From: JACQPU01 sp039961715
GTDB lineage: Bacteria; Bacteroidota; Ignavibacteria; UBA10030
Assembly (NCBI GenBank): GCA_039961715.1
Contig: JABRVW010000175.1
Coordinates: forward strand, 1 to 17,233
Length of the DNA: 17,233 bases
Direction: 5' to 3'
Part shown: in pieces, positions 8,617 through 14,160 of the stretch
Numbering within the stretch: position 1 is the stretch's first letter
Layout: every line of letters begins with the position of its first letter
Translations under genes and position numbers: made by a program
The notes under the pieces: generated by a model
The model's database searches: none
Seen by the model: only the letters and a program-made list of their open reading frames with translations
What the model was told of the DNA's origin: nothing

Positions 8617-9839
8617 ATCTGCCCCGCGCAATAGCCTTCCGGTATCTTCGCTCCAAGCGACGATTCGGCTTTGTCACGGTGATCTCGCTTATTTCCATCG
8701 GAGGTGTGACCGTCGGCGTCGCGGCCCTCCTCATTGTCCTGTCCGTGTTCAACGGATTCAACGGCCTCGTGACGTCGATCCTGCTGAACTTCGATCCTCA
8801 CCTGCGGATCGAGGGTGCCCGCGCCCAGCCCTTGCAGGAATACACGGGGCTCACGGAAACACTGAAGAACACTCCCGCTGTCTCGGGATTCGCGCCGTTC
8901 ATATCCGGGAAGGCTCTCGTGGTGTTCCGCAACATCAACCGCGTGATCACCCTGAAAGGGATCGACCAGAAAGACATCGACGCGGTTTCCGGGATCCGGA
9001 GCACTGTGGTCCTTGGATCGTTTGAGGTGTCCCGGAAGGGAAGGGATGGCGTCGTCCTTGGCCTGACATTGGCTGACCGGCTTGGTGCCCTTGTGGGAGA
9101 TACGATATCAATCGTCAGTCCGGCGGGAACGGAACCGGCTCTTCTGCAGATCGGCCAGCCGATGATCCGGAGATTTGTGGTGAGGGGAATCTATGAATCG
9201 CGGAACAAGGAATACGACGGGCTCCATGGCTTTATTTCGCTTGCCGCAGCGCAGGAGCTGTTCGAAATGGGTGACGCGGTGAATGGGCTCGAAGTGCGCC
9301 TGCACGACGTGGATGAAACGGAAAGTCTTGCCAACACGCTCAAGGATGCCTACGAGCCGCAGTTCCACATTCTCACATGGTATGACCTTCACCGCGAACT
9401 CTACTCCATGATGGAGGTTGAGCGTTGGATGGCGTACATCATTTTGTCCCTCATCATTGGAGTCGCTTCCTTCAATCTCTTGGGTTCCCTGACGATGTCC
9501 GTGATCGAAAAGACGAGGGACATTGGAATCCTTCAGACGATGGGAGCGCAAAAATCCACCATCCAGAAGATCTTCATGATTCAAGGACTTTCCGTGGGGG
9601 TACTCGGGTCGCTGTTTGGAACCGTCATCGGAATTGTGACGGTGTTCCTTCAGCAGGAATTTCATCTTGTTCCCCTTGATCCAACGGTGTACATCATTCC
9701 TGCGATTCCGGTCGATCTCCATGTTGAAGACGTGATTCTTGTACCTGCGACTGCGATTCTCTTGTGCTCCGTTGCCGCGTTCTATCCCTCGCGACGGGCA
9801 GCCACCCTTATCCCTGTTGAGGCCATCCGATGGGAGTGA
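8613..9839 (+). CDS. LolC/LolE-family lipoprotein-release ABC permease (second copy)
   Basis: The second LolC/LolE-type permease is also 408 residues and is clearly paralogous to the first: both open with MNL, RxLRS and a GxTVGVAAL helix. Topology is one N-terminal helix (about 22-48), a periplasmic domain (about 50-270) and three C-terminal helices, with the coupling segment EKTRDIGILQTMGA. The ATG overlaps the preceding stop (ATGA), giving coupled, near-stoichiometric synthesis suited to a heterodimer. The two proteins differ at many positions, so this is an old duplication. Its stop overlaps lolD by 10 bases. Assignment as LolC versus LolE would need structural comparison of the periplasmic hook and pad regions. 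Confidence 0.9.
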   Translation: MNLPRAIAFRYLRSKRRFGFVTVISLISIGGVTVGVAALLIVLSVFNGFNGLVTSILLNFDPHLRIEGARAQPLQEYTGLTETLKNTPAVSGFAPFISGKALVVFRNINRVITLKGIDQKDIDAVSGIRSTVVLGSFEVSRKGRDGVVLGLTLADRLGALVGDTISIVSPAGTEPALLQIGQPMIRRFVVRGIYESRNKEYDGLHGFISLAAAQELFEMGDAVNGLEVRLHDVDETESLANTLKDAYEPQFHILTWYDLHRELYSMMEVERWMAYIILSLIIGVASFNLLGSLTMSVIEKTRDIGILQTMGAQKSTIQKIFMIQGLSVGVLGSLFGTVIGIVTVFLQQEFHLVPLDPTVYIIPAIPVDLHVEDVILVPATAILLCSVAAFYPSRRAATLIPVEAIRWE

Positions 9840-10528
9840 CGAAACGACCTGTCTTTGTCCGGGCGGAAAAGTTGTGGAAAGAGTACGCCATGGGTTCGAT
9901 GCCCTTGCAGGTTCTGAAAGGCGCGGAGTTGGAGATCCGGCAAGGGGAGATTATCGTCGTCATTGGCCCTTCCGGCTCGGGAAAAAGCACATTATTGCAT
10001 ATTCTCGGTGGCCTGGACAGGCCGACCAGCGGATTGGTCTCGGTGGGTGGACAGAACCTTTTCACCCTCCCGGAGGAACAGCGCGCGGCCTTCAGAAACC
10101 GCAGGCTCGGTTTCATCTTTCAGTTCCATCATTTGCTCTCTGAGTTTACGGCCCTTGAGAATGTCGCGATGCCCGCACTGATCAAGGGAGAATCATTGAA
10201 GGAAGTCCGGTCCAGGGCAGAGCGCCTTCTGCAGGAGGTGGCGCTGGAGGGGCGGGCGGATCATAAGCCGTCAGAGCTTTCCGGGGGGGAACAACAACGG
10301 GTGGCGGTTGCCAGGGCCCTGATCAATGACCCGGTTCTTATTCTGGCAGACGAGCCTTCAGGGAACCTGGACGAGGAAAATGGTGCGCGGCTGCATAAGC
10401 TGCTCGTGGATCTGGCAAGAAAGAAGGGATTGACGATCGTTTTTGCCACACACAATCCCGATCTGACGAAGAGAGGGGACAGGATCCTGCGTCTGGCAGA
10501 TGGAAAACTTGTTCCGGTGAGGCACTGA
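9830..10528 (+). CDS. lolD: Lipoprotein-releasing system ATP-binding protein
   Basis: The cytoplasmic ATPase of the LolCDE transporter, 232 residues, the usual LolD length. All ABC motifs are intact: Walker A GPSGSGKST (46-54), Q-loop Gln98, signature LSGGEQQ (150-156), Walker B VLILADEP (169-176) and switch His208 in FATH. It overlaps the second permease by 10 bases, with TTGAGG at 9817-9822 as a plausible ribosome binding site. The MacB/FtsE subfamily has similar sequences, but two adjacent LolC/E-type permeases favour LolD. It is the last gene of the aspS operon. No separate terminator lies before the promoter-like site at 10560, so its transcripts may end at 10644-10673. Confidence 0.93.
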   Translation: MGVTKRPVFVRAEKLWKEYAMGSMPLQVLKGAELEIRQGEIIVVIGPSGSGKSTLLHILGGLDRPTSGLVSVGGQNLFTLPEEQRAAFRNRRLGFIFQFHHLLSEFTALENVAMPALIKGESLKEVRSRAERLLQEVALEGRADHKPSELSGGEQQRVAVARALINDPVLILADEPSGNLDEENGARLHKLLVDLARKKGLTIVFATHNPDLTKRGDRILRLADGKLVPVRH

Positions 10529-10559
10529 TGACAAGGGCGTGTATTCGCCGGATTTCATC

Positions 10560-10587
10560 TTGACTTTCAGCCCAAATCGCGTACATT
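10560..10587 (+). promoter_or_regulatory. Putative sigma-70-type promoter upstream of structured RNA
   Basis: TTGACT (10560-10565), a 16-base spacer and TACATT (10582-10587). The -10 lies in CGTACATT, the same octamer as at the tRNA promoter at 11032-11039, and GCACG follows shortly after in both. Transcription would begin near 10594, just before the structured segment. This is a pattern match only. Confidence 0.5.
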
Positions 10588-10593
10588 CCATGG

Positions 10594-10673
10594 CACGACC
10601 GTGTCGACAGGTTCTCCCCTGACTGCCGACACCAAACGGTCGGGCCCGGCGTTTCCCCAACGCTGGGCTTTTT
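10594..10673 (+). ncRNA. Candidate structured leader or small RNA with C-rich loops
   Basis: From the predicted start the RNA folds as nested helices. GACC (10597-10600) pairs with GGTC (10638-10641), GTGTCG (10601-10606) with CGACAC (10627-10632), and CAGG (10608-10611) with CCTG (10618-10621), leaving loop TTCTCC. A terminator hairpin with loop TCCCC follows at once. No coding sequence of note is present. I do not recognise SRP RNA, tmRNA, 6S RNA or a known riboswitch in it. It may be a leader controlling the small membrane-protein gene at 10698, a stand-alone small RNA with ribosome-binding-site-like targets, or simply the 3' end of the lolD operon. Confidence 0.4.
10644..10673 (+). terminator. 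Intrinsic terminator between lolD and the small membrane-protein gene
   Basis: A 10-bp stem, GCCCGGCGTT (10644-10653) with AACGCTGGGC (10659-10668), has one G-T pair and loop TCCCC, followed by TTTTT (10669-10673). It lies only 24 bases before the next start codon. It can end lolD transcripts and could also act as an attenuator for the gene at 10698. Confidence 0.85.
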
Positions 10674-10697
10674 GTTAGCGGTCAAAGGAGCGGGCTC

Positions 10698-10994
10698 ATG
10701 GCACGTGAACAGCGTTCAACACCAAAGAAGAAGCCGGTACAGCATGCGCTTCCGCTCACAAAGCGGAATTACCAGATCATCGGACTTGCTCTTCTCTGCA
10801 TTCTTCTGGGCTATATCGCCCTTGCCCAGGAACCCTGGGATGGAACTCTTCCCCTTGTCGTCGCGCCGATCCTGCTGTTCATCGGGTACTGCGTCCTTGT
10901 TCCGTACGGGATCCTGTACCGCAACAAAGTGGAGCAATCCGGGGTTGAAGCTCTGGATGAGGTTCCGGGGACGTCCGACATCGGGGCGCGATGA
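10698..10994 (+). CDS. DUF3098-like small two-helix membrane protein
   Basis: A 98-residue protein with a basic N-terminus (REQRSTPKKK), then LPLTKRNYQIIG leading into a first helix (about 27-42), a short loop and a second helix (about 51-73), and a charged tail. The pattern of a KRNY segment, a glycine-containing helix and then VAPILLFIGY resembles the DUF3098 family of Bacteroidota, which has no known function. The ATG has a good ribosome binding site, AAAGGAG, at 10684-10690, seven bases upstream. Only 24 bases separate it from the preceding terminator, so its transcription probably depends on read-through. It is not part of the longer frame at 10672-12075, which is a different reading frame. 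Confidence 0.75.
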   Translation: MAREQRSTPKKKPVQHALPLTKRNYQIIGLALLCILLGYIALAQEPWDGTLPLVVAPILLFIGYCVLVPYGILYRNKVEQSGVEALDEVPGTSDIGAR

Positions 10995-11010
10995 AGAAAT
11001 CGTCCGCCCG

Positions 11011-11039
11011 TTGAAAAAAGTGCGATTATCCCGTACATT
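11011..11039 (+). promoter_or_regulatory. Putative promoter of the tRNA-Lys/tRNA-Leu unit
   Basis: TTGAAA (11011-11016), a 17-base spacer and TACATT (11034-11039). The -10 ends 32 bases before the mature 5' end of tRNA-Lys. The octamer CGTACATT and a nearby GCACG are shared with the promoter-like site at 10560-10587. Confidence 0.6.
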
Positions 11040-11071
11040 GCAGATGCACGGCCCGATCTTCGTGCCGCAGG

Positions 11072-11143
11072 GGGCGCGTAGCTCAGGGGTAGAGCATCTG
11101 CCTTTTAAGCAGAGGGTCGATGGTTCGAATCCATCCGCGCTCA
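11072..11143 (+). tRNA. tRNA-Lys (anticodon TTT)
   Basis: A complete 72-base cloverleaf. Acceptor GGGCGCG (11072-11078) pairs with CGCGCTC (11136-11142) with one G-T pair. D stem GCTC/GAGC, anticodon stem TCTGC/GCAGA around loop CTTTTAA with anticodon TTT at 11104-11106, and T arm GATGG-TTCGAAT-CCATC complete it. Discriminator A is at 11143. The 3' CCA is not encoded, so it must be added enzymatically. Confidence 0.97.
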
Positions 11144-11185
11144 CAGAGTCTCACTTTTCGCTTCTCGCTTCCGTCTTGCTTTTTT

Positions 11186-11272
11186 GCCCGGATGGTGGAA
11201 CTGGCAGACACACCGTCTTGAGGGGGCGGCGCCCGAAAGGGCATGCGAGTTCAAGTCTCGCTCCGGGCACCA
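11186..11272 (+). tRNA. tRNA-Leu (anticodon GAG)
   Basis: A class II tRNA of 87 bases including an encoded CCA. Acceptor GCCCGGA (11186-11192) pairs with TCCGGGC (11262-11268). Anticodon stem CCGTC/GGCGG encloses loop TTGAGGG with GAG at 11220-11222. The long variable arm GCCC-GAAA-GGGC and T arm GCGAG-TTCAAGT-CTCGC are intact. It reads CUC and CUU codons. It lies 42 bases after tRNA-Lys with no promoter or terminator seen between them, so the two are probably one transcript. Confidence 0.97.
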
Positions 11273-11284
11273 TGTCCAACAACC

Positions 11285-11291
11285 AAGGAGG
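11285..11291 (+). promoter_or_regulatory. Ribosome binding site deciding the TPR protein start
   Basis: AAGGAGG lies 10 bases before the ATG at 11302. This favours that start over the ATG at 11272, which overlaps the CCA end of tRNA-Leu, and over any upstream start in the longer frame that crosses both tRNAs. Confidence 0.8.
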
Positions 11292-11301
11292 CATTCAGAG
11301 G

Positions 11302-12075
11302 ATGCAACGAATCTTTCTCAGTCTTCTGGCGGGAACGCTCCTCGTCACCACCGTCGCATTCACTCAATCGGCGGCTCCGGACCCCAACGATATCGAAGCG
11401 AAGAAGATGTTCAATGAGGCGAATGCCCTCTACAAGGCCGGAAATTATATGGCTGCGATTGAAAAAGTGAAGGGAGCCATTGGCCTCCAGGAGGATTACC
11501 GGTACAGCTACCTTCTCGGTCTCTGCTACAAGAACACCAAACAGTACGATGAGGCTGTGAAGGCCCTCGCGGCTTCGGCACAGCAGAACCCGCAATTCGA
11601 AGGAACCCACAATGCCCTTGGTGGTGTGTATCTGGTTCAGGGAAACTTCGACCAGGCCATCGAGTCCTTCAAGCGCGCGCTTCGGCTCAACCCCAAGCTG
11701 AAGCCTTCTCAAAAGGGCATCAGCGAGGCCTACCTCGGAAAAGGCCAGGAACTGATGAAGGATGGGAAGTATGAACTGGCAGGCACGTTGATTGATGAGG
11801 CCCTTGAACAACATTCGGACAATCCAAAGCTGTATCTCCTCGCCGCCCGCATTTACAACAGGCTCGAACAGCCCCAGAAGGCTCTCGATGCAGCCAATGA
11901 GGCGCTGAAGCAAAAGAAGGGACGCTCCAGGGGAGCGGAGTATTTTGAAATCGGCGTTGCATACAAGAAGCTGAATGAAATTGCCAAGGCACGCAACGCG
12001 TTTGCCGAGGCCGCAAAAGACCCGGCGTACAACCGGAATGCCCAGTATGAACTGGATGGATTGAGAGGGAAATAG
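11302..12075 (+). CDS. Secreted TPR-repeat protein
   Basis: A 257-residue protein with an N-terminal signal peptide (MQRIFLSLLAGTLLVTTVAF, cleavage probably around residues 21-25) and no lipobox cysteine, so it is probably periplasmic and soluble. The rest is a run of about five to six tetratricopeptide units from residue 33 to 246. Examples are NALYKAGNYMAAIEKVKGAI, LGGVYLVQGNFDQAIESFKR and the YKKLNEIAKARNAFAEAAKD unit. TPRs form protein-binding superhelices, and the partner is unknown. The gene begins 29 bases after the CCA of tRNA-Leu with no terminator between, so it is likely on the tRNA transcript. It ends before its own terminator at 12096-12125. Confidence 0.88.
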   Translation: MQRIFLSLLAGTLLVTTVAFTQSAAPDPNDIEAKKMFNEANALYKAGNYMAAIEKVKGAIGLQEDYRYSYLLGLCYKNTKQYDEAVKALAASAQQNPQFEGTHNALGGVYLVQGNFDQAIESFKRALRLNPKLKPSQKGISEAYLGKGQELMKDGKYELAGTLIDEALEQHSDNPKLYLLAARIYNRLEQPQKALDAANEALKQKKGRSRGAEYFEIGVAYKKLNEIAKARNAFAEAAKDPAYNRNAQYELDGLRGK

Positions 12076-12095
12076 GTTCGCTTTGCGGACACAGG

Positions 12096-12125
12096 AAAGG
12101 GACGACGACCTTCGTCCCTTTTTTT
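12096..12125 (+). terminator. Intrinsic terminator after the TPR gene
   Basis: A perfect 10-bp stem, AAAGGGACGA (12096-12105) with TCGTCCCTTT (12112-12121), has a six-base loop and a T tract to 12125. It closes the tRNA-TPR unit 20 bases after the stop codon. Confidence 0.92.
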
Positions 12126-12133
12126 GTTTCCCG

Positions 12134-12162
12134 TTGTGTCTCTGCAGAAAGACTTGTACGTT
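12134..12162 (+). promoter_or_regulatory. Putative promoter of the acyP-ispF operon
   Basis: TTGTGT (12134-12139), a 17-base spacer and TACGTT (12157-12162). It resembles the TACATT -10 elements at 10582 and 11034. The predicted start near 12169 leaves only about eight bases before the acyP ATG at 12177. Confidence 0.5.
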
Positions 12163-12176
12163 TCCCAACGCTTGCA

Positions 12177-12449
12177 ATGAACAGCAGGGCTGTGATCGTT
12201 GTGCGGGGCCTCGTCCAGGGCGTCGGCTACCGCTACTACATCCACCGGTGCGCTTCCGGTCTCGGTCTTGCCGGGTATGCGGAGAATCTGCCGGGGGGTG
12301 AAGTGAAGATCGTTGCCGAGGGCGATCGGGGAATGATTGAAGAGCTCGTCACCGCGGCACGTGTCGGACCCCGGGCTGCCCATGTGACCGCGGTCAGCGT
12401 GGAGTGGGAGAAACCAACTCATGAGTTCAGGGGATTCTCGATCCGATGA
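12177..12449 (+). CDS. acyP: Acylphosphatase
   Basis: A small cytosolic enzyme of 90 residues that hydrolyses carboxyl-phosphate bonds in acylphosphates such as acetyl phosphate or carbamoyl phosphate. The substrate loop GLVQGVGYR carries the phosphate-binding arginine (Arg19), and the catalytic asparagine is Asn37 in AENLPGG. Length and the ending FSIR match the family. The ATG at 12177 has no Shine-Dalgarno sequence, and the predicted transcript start is only about eight bases upstream. Its stop overlaps ispF (ATGA). It appears to be the first gene of the second operon. Confidence 0.95.
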   Translation: MNSRAVIVVRGLVQGVGYRYYIHRCASGLGLAGYAENLPGGEVKIVAEGDRGMIEELVTAARVGPRAAHVTAVSVEWEKPTHEFRGFSIR

Positions 12450-12943
12450 AACGAACCTTGCCTGTCATGCGATTCGGTATTGGTTATGACGTCCACCGGT
12501 TCGGTGTCGGCAGACGACTGATGCTCGGCGGTGTCCATGTGCCCTCGAAACTTGGGCTTGAAGGGCATTCGGATGCGGATGTGCTTCTCCATGCAATCTG
12601 CGACGCACTGCTCGGTGCAGCCGCCCTGGGAGACCTGGGACAGCAGTTTCCCAATACCAGCCGAAAGTACAAAAACATGGCGTCATCAAGGCTTCTGGCC
12701 ATGGTGCGGGACATGGTGGGAAGGAGAGGATATCTTGTGGGCAACGTCGATGCGACAGTGATTCTCGAACGCCCGAAAATCGCAGGGTACACGGGGCGCA
12801 TGAAGCGCTCGATCGCGAGGACGCTTGGACTTTCATCAGGCCAGGTTTCCGTCAAGGCCACAACCAACGAGAGCATGGGGTTTGTCGGCCGCGGAGACGG
12901 GTGCGCGGCTCTGGCCATTGCTTCTCTGCTTCGGAGGGAATAG
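12446..12943 (+). CDS. ispF: 2-C-methyl-D-erythritol 2,4-cyclodiphosphate synthase
   Basis: Fifth enzyme of the MEP pathway, cyclising CDP-methylerythritol phosphate and releasing CMP. The metal-binding residues Asp15 and His17 (GYDVHR) and His49 are present, as are His41 and the aspartates of HSDAD, and the signature VKATTNESMGFVGRG near the C-terminus. The loop after GDLG reads FPNTS where E. coli has FPDTD, a mild divergence. Translation probably starts at the ATG overlapping the acyP stop. Met8 (12467) is an alternative giving the family's usual N-terminus (MRFGIGYDVH). The 165 residues are normal. It shows the MEP route for isoprenoid synthesis. Confidence 0.96.
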   Translation: MKRTLPVMRFGIGYDVHRFGVGRRLMLGGVHVPSKLGLEGHSDADVLLHAICDALLGAAALGDLGQQFPNTSRKYKNMASSRLLAMVRDMVGRRGYLVGNVDATVILERPKIAGYTGRMKRSIARTLGLSSGQVSVKATTNESMGFVGRGDGCAALAIASLLRRE

Positions 12944-12948
12944 CTCGC

Positions 12949-13575
12949 GTGGAGCAATTCGTCGAGCGTCTCCTCGAACTCAATCCCGTTCTGATCTACG
13001 TCGTGGTCGCGGGCATTGCGTTTATCGAGAATATTCTTCCGCCTTTCCCCAGTGATGTCGCCATTGTCGCTGCCGGGTCTCTTGTGGGACTCGGTACCAT
13101 TGGATTCGTTCCTCTCCTGGGCGTTACAACCGCGGCAAGTGCGGCGGGGTTTATTACCATGTATTTCATCGGGCTCTGGTTCGGTCGAAAGATCCTGGAG
13201 CAGGGAAAGATCCGATTCATCCCTCTGGAAAGCATCCATCGGGTTGAGACCTGGTTTCGGAAGTACGGCTACTGGGTCATTGCCGGTAACCGGTTCCTCG
13301 CCGGTACGCGGGCCGTGGTGTCATTCTTTGCCGGAGTCTCGGAACTTTCCCCCACGCTCAGTGCATCCCTTTGCTTCCTCAGCGCTCTCGTGTGGAACGC
13401 CCTCCTCATCCTGGCGGGCAGGGCACTGGGAGAAAACTGGTCCCACCTCGCCGAACTGCTGGCGACATACAGCAAGGCGGTGACTGCTGTCGTTCTTCTC
13501 GCTCTTGCCGTCATCATTGCACGGTTTCTTTTTCGGAGGAAGCGGAGCTCTGCTTCCGCGTCCGGTCCTTCGTAA
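12949..13575 (+). CDS. DedA-family membrane protein (SNARE-associated/VTT domain)
   Basis: A 208-residue polytopic inner-membrane protein. The DedA pattern is visible: a membrane-embedded acidic residue, Glu27, in IENILPPFPSD, a re-entrant-like segment following it, and the FxR...R motif as NRFLAGTR (114-121), then C-terminal helices ending in RRKRS. DedA proteins take part in lipid transport, and some members flip undecaprenyl phosphate. The start is taken as GTG at 12949, with GGAGGG at 12933-12938 ten bases upstream. The frame stays open to 12901, but that would overlap ispF by 43 bases and add non-family residues. It lies five bases after ispF and three before the PAP2 gene. Confidence 0.9.
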   Translation: MEQFVERLLELNPVLIYVVVAGIAFIENILPPFPSDVAIVAAGSLVGLGTIGFVPLLGVTTAASAAGFITMYFIGLWFGRKILEQGKIRFIPLESIHRVETWFRKYGYWVIAGNRFLAGTRAVVSFFAGVSELSPTLSASLCFLSALVWNALLILAGRALGENWSHLAELLATYSKAVTAVVLLALAVIIARFLFRRKRSSASASGPS

Positions 13576-13578
13576 TCC

Positions 13579-14160
13579 ATGGCTGACTTCCTGTATTCCA
13601 TCGATCTCGGGATCTTCTATTTCATCAACCACACGCTGCAGAATGCGGTCTTTGACGCAGTGATGCCGGTGGTGACGGATCTCAACAAGATCCCCGCCGT
13701 CCTTGTCGCGGTGGCGGGCCTCCTCATTTTCCTCGCCGTCAGGGGGGGCGCAACCGGCCGCTCGGCAGTCATTGTCCTTATCATCACAATTGCCTTCAGC
13801 GACCAGTTGAACAGCTCCTGGGTGAAGCATCTGTTTGAACGGGTCCGGCCCTGTCACGTGCTGAACGATGTGCACCTGCTTGTCAGCTGTGGCAGCGGGT
13901 ATGCCTTTCCCTCATCGCACGCGGTCAACAATGCAGCGGGAGCAGTCGTGTTATCGTTCTTTTATCGGAAATGGACCGCAGCGTTTGTGGCCTTTGCCGC
14001 GCTCGTTGCCTTTTCCCGCGTGTATGTCGGGGTTCACTACCCCGGCGACGTCCTTGGCGGTCTTCTGTTGGGCTCGGCATGCGGTGGATTGACCGTGTTG
14101 CTGTTCGTGAAGGCGCGCAAGCGGTGGGAGGAGCGAAAGATCAAAGGCGTTTCGTCATGA
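13579..14160 (+). CDS. PAP2-family phosphatase, possibly undecaprenyl-diphosphatase
   Basis: A 193-residue membrane phosphatase with several helices. The three PAP2 motifs are intact: KHLFERVRP (83-91), PSSH (111-114) and SRVYVGVHYPGD (146-157), whose His114, His153 and Asp157 form the catalytic centre, which usually faces the periplasm. Size and motifs fit lipid-diphosphate phosphatases that convert undecaprenyl diphosphate to the monophosphate; phosphatidylglycerophosphatase is the main alternative. Its place next to ispF and a DedA gene favours the carrier-lipid role, by inference. The ATG at 13579 lies three bases after the previous stop, with no evident ribosome binding site. The 3' end overlaps lnt (ATGA). 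Confidence 0.88.
   Translation: MADFLYSIDLGIFYFINHTLQNAVFDAVMPVVTDLNKIPAVLVAVAGLLIFLAVRGGATGRSAVIVLIITIAFSDQLNSSWVKHLFERVRPCHVLNDVHLLVSCGSGYAFPSSHAVNNAAGAVVLSFFYRKWTAAFVAFAALVAFSRVYVGVHYPGDVLGGLLLGSACGGLTVLLFVKARKRWEERKIKGVSS

Noticed and set aside
10594..10673. SRP RNA, tmRNA or preQ1 riboswitch at the structured region
   Set aside because: The conserved SRP domain IV tetraloop region, the tRNA-like ends of tmRNA and the A-rich tail of preQ1-I are all missing.
10672..11301. Upstream extension of the TPR protein frame
   Set aside because: It would run through the small membrane-protein gene and both tRNAs. A signal peptide and AAGGAGG place the real start at 11302.
13971..14156. Upstream extension of the Lnt frame
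   Set aside because: This part lies wholly inside the PAP2 gene and adds a non-family sequence; the ATG at 14157 overlaps the PAP2 stop in the same way as other junctions here.
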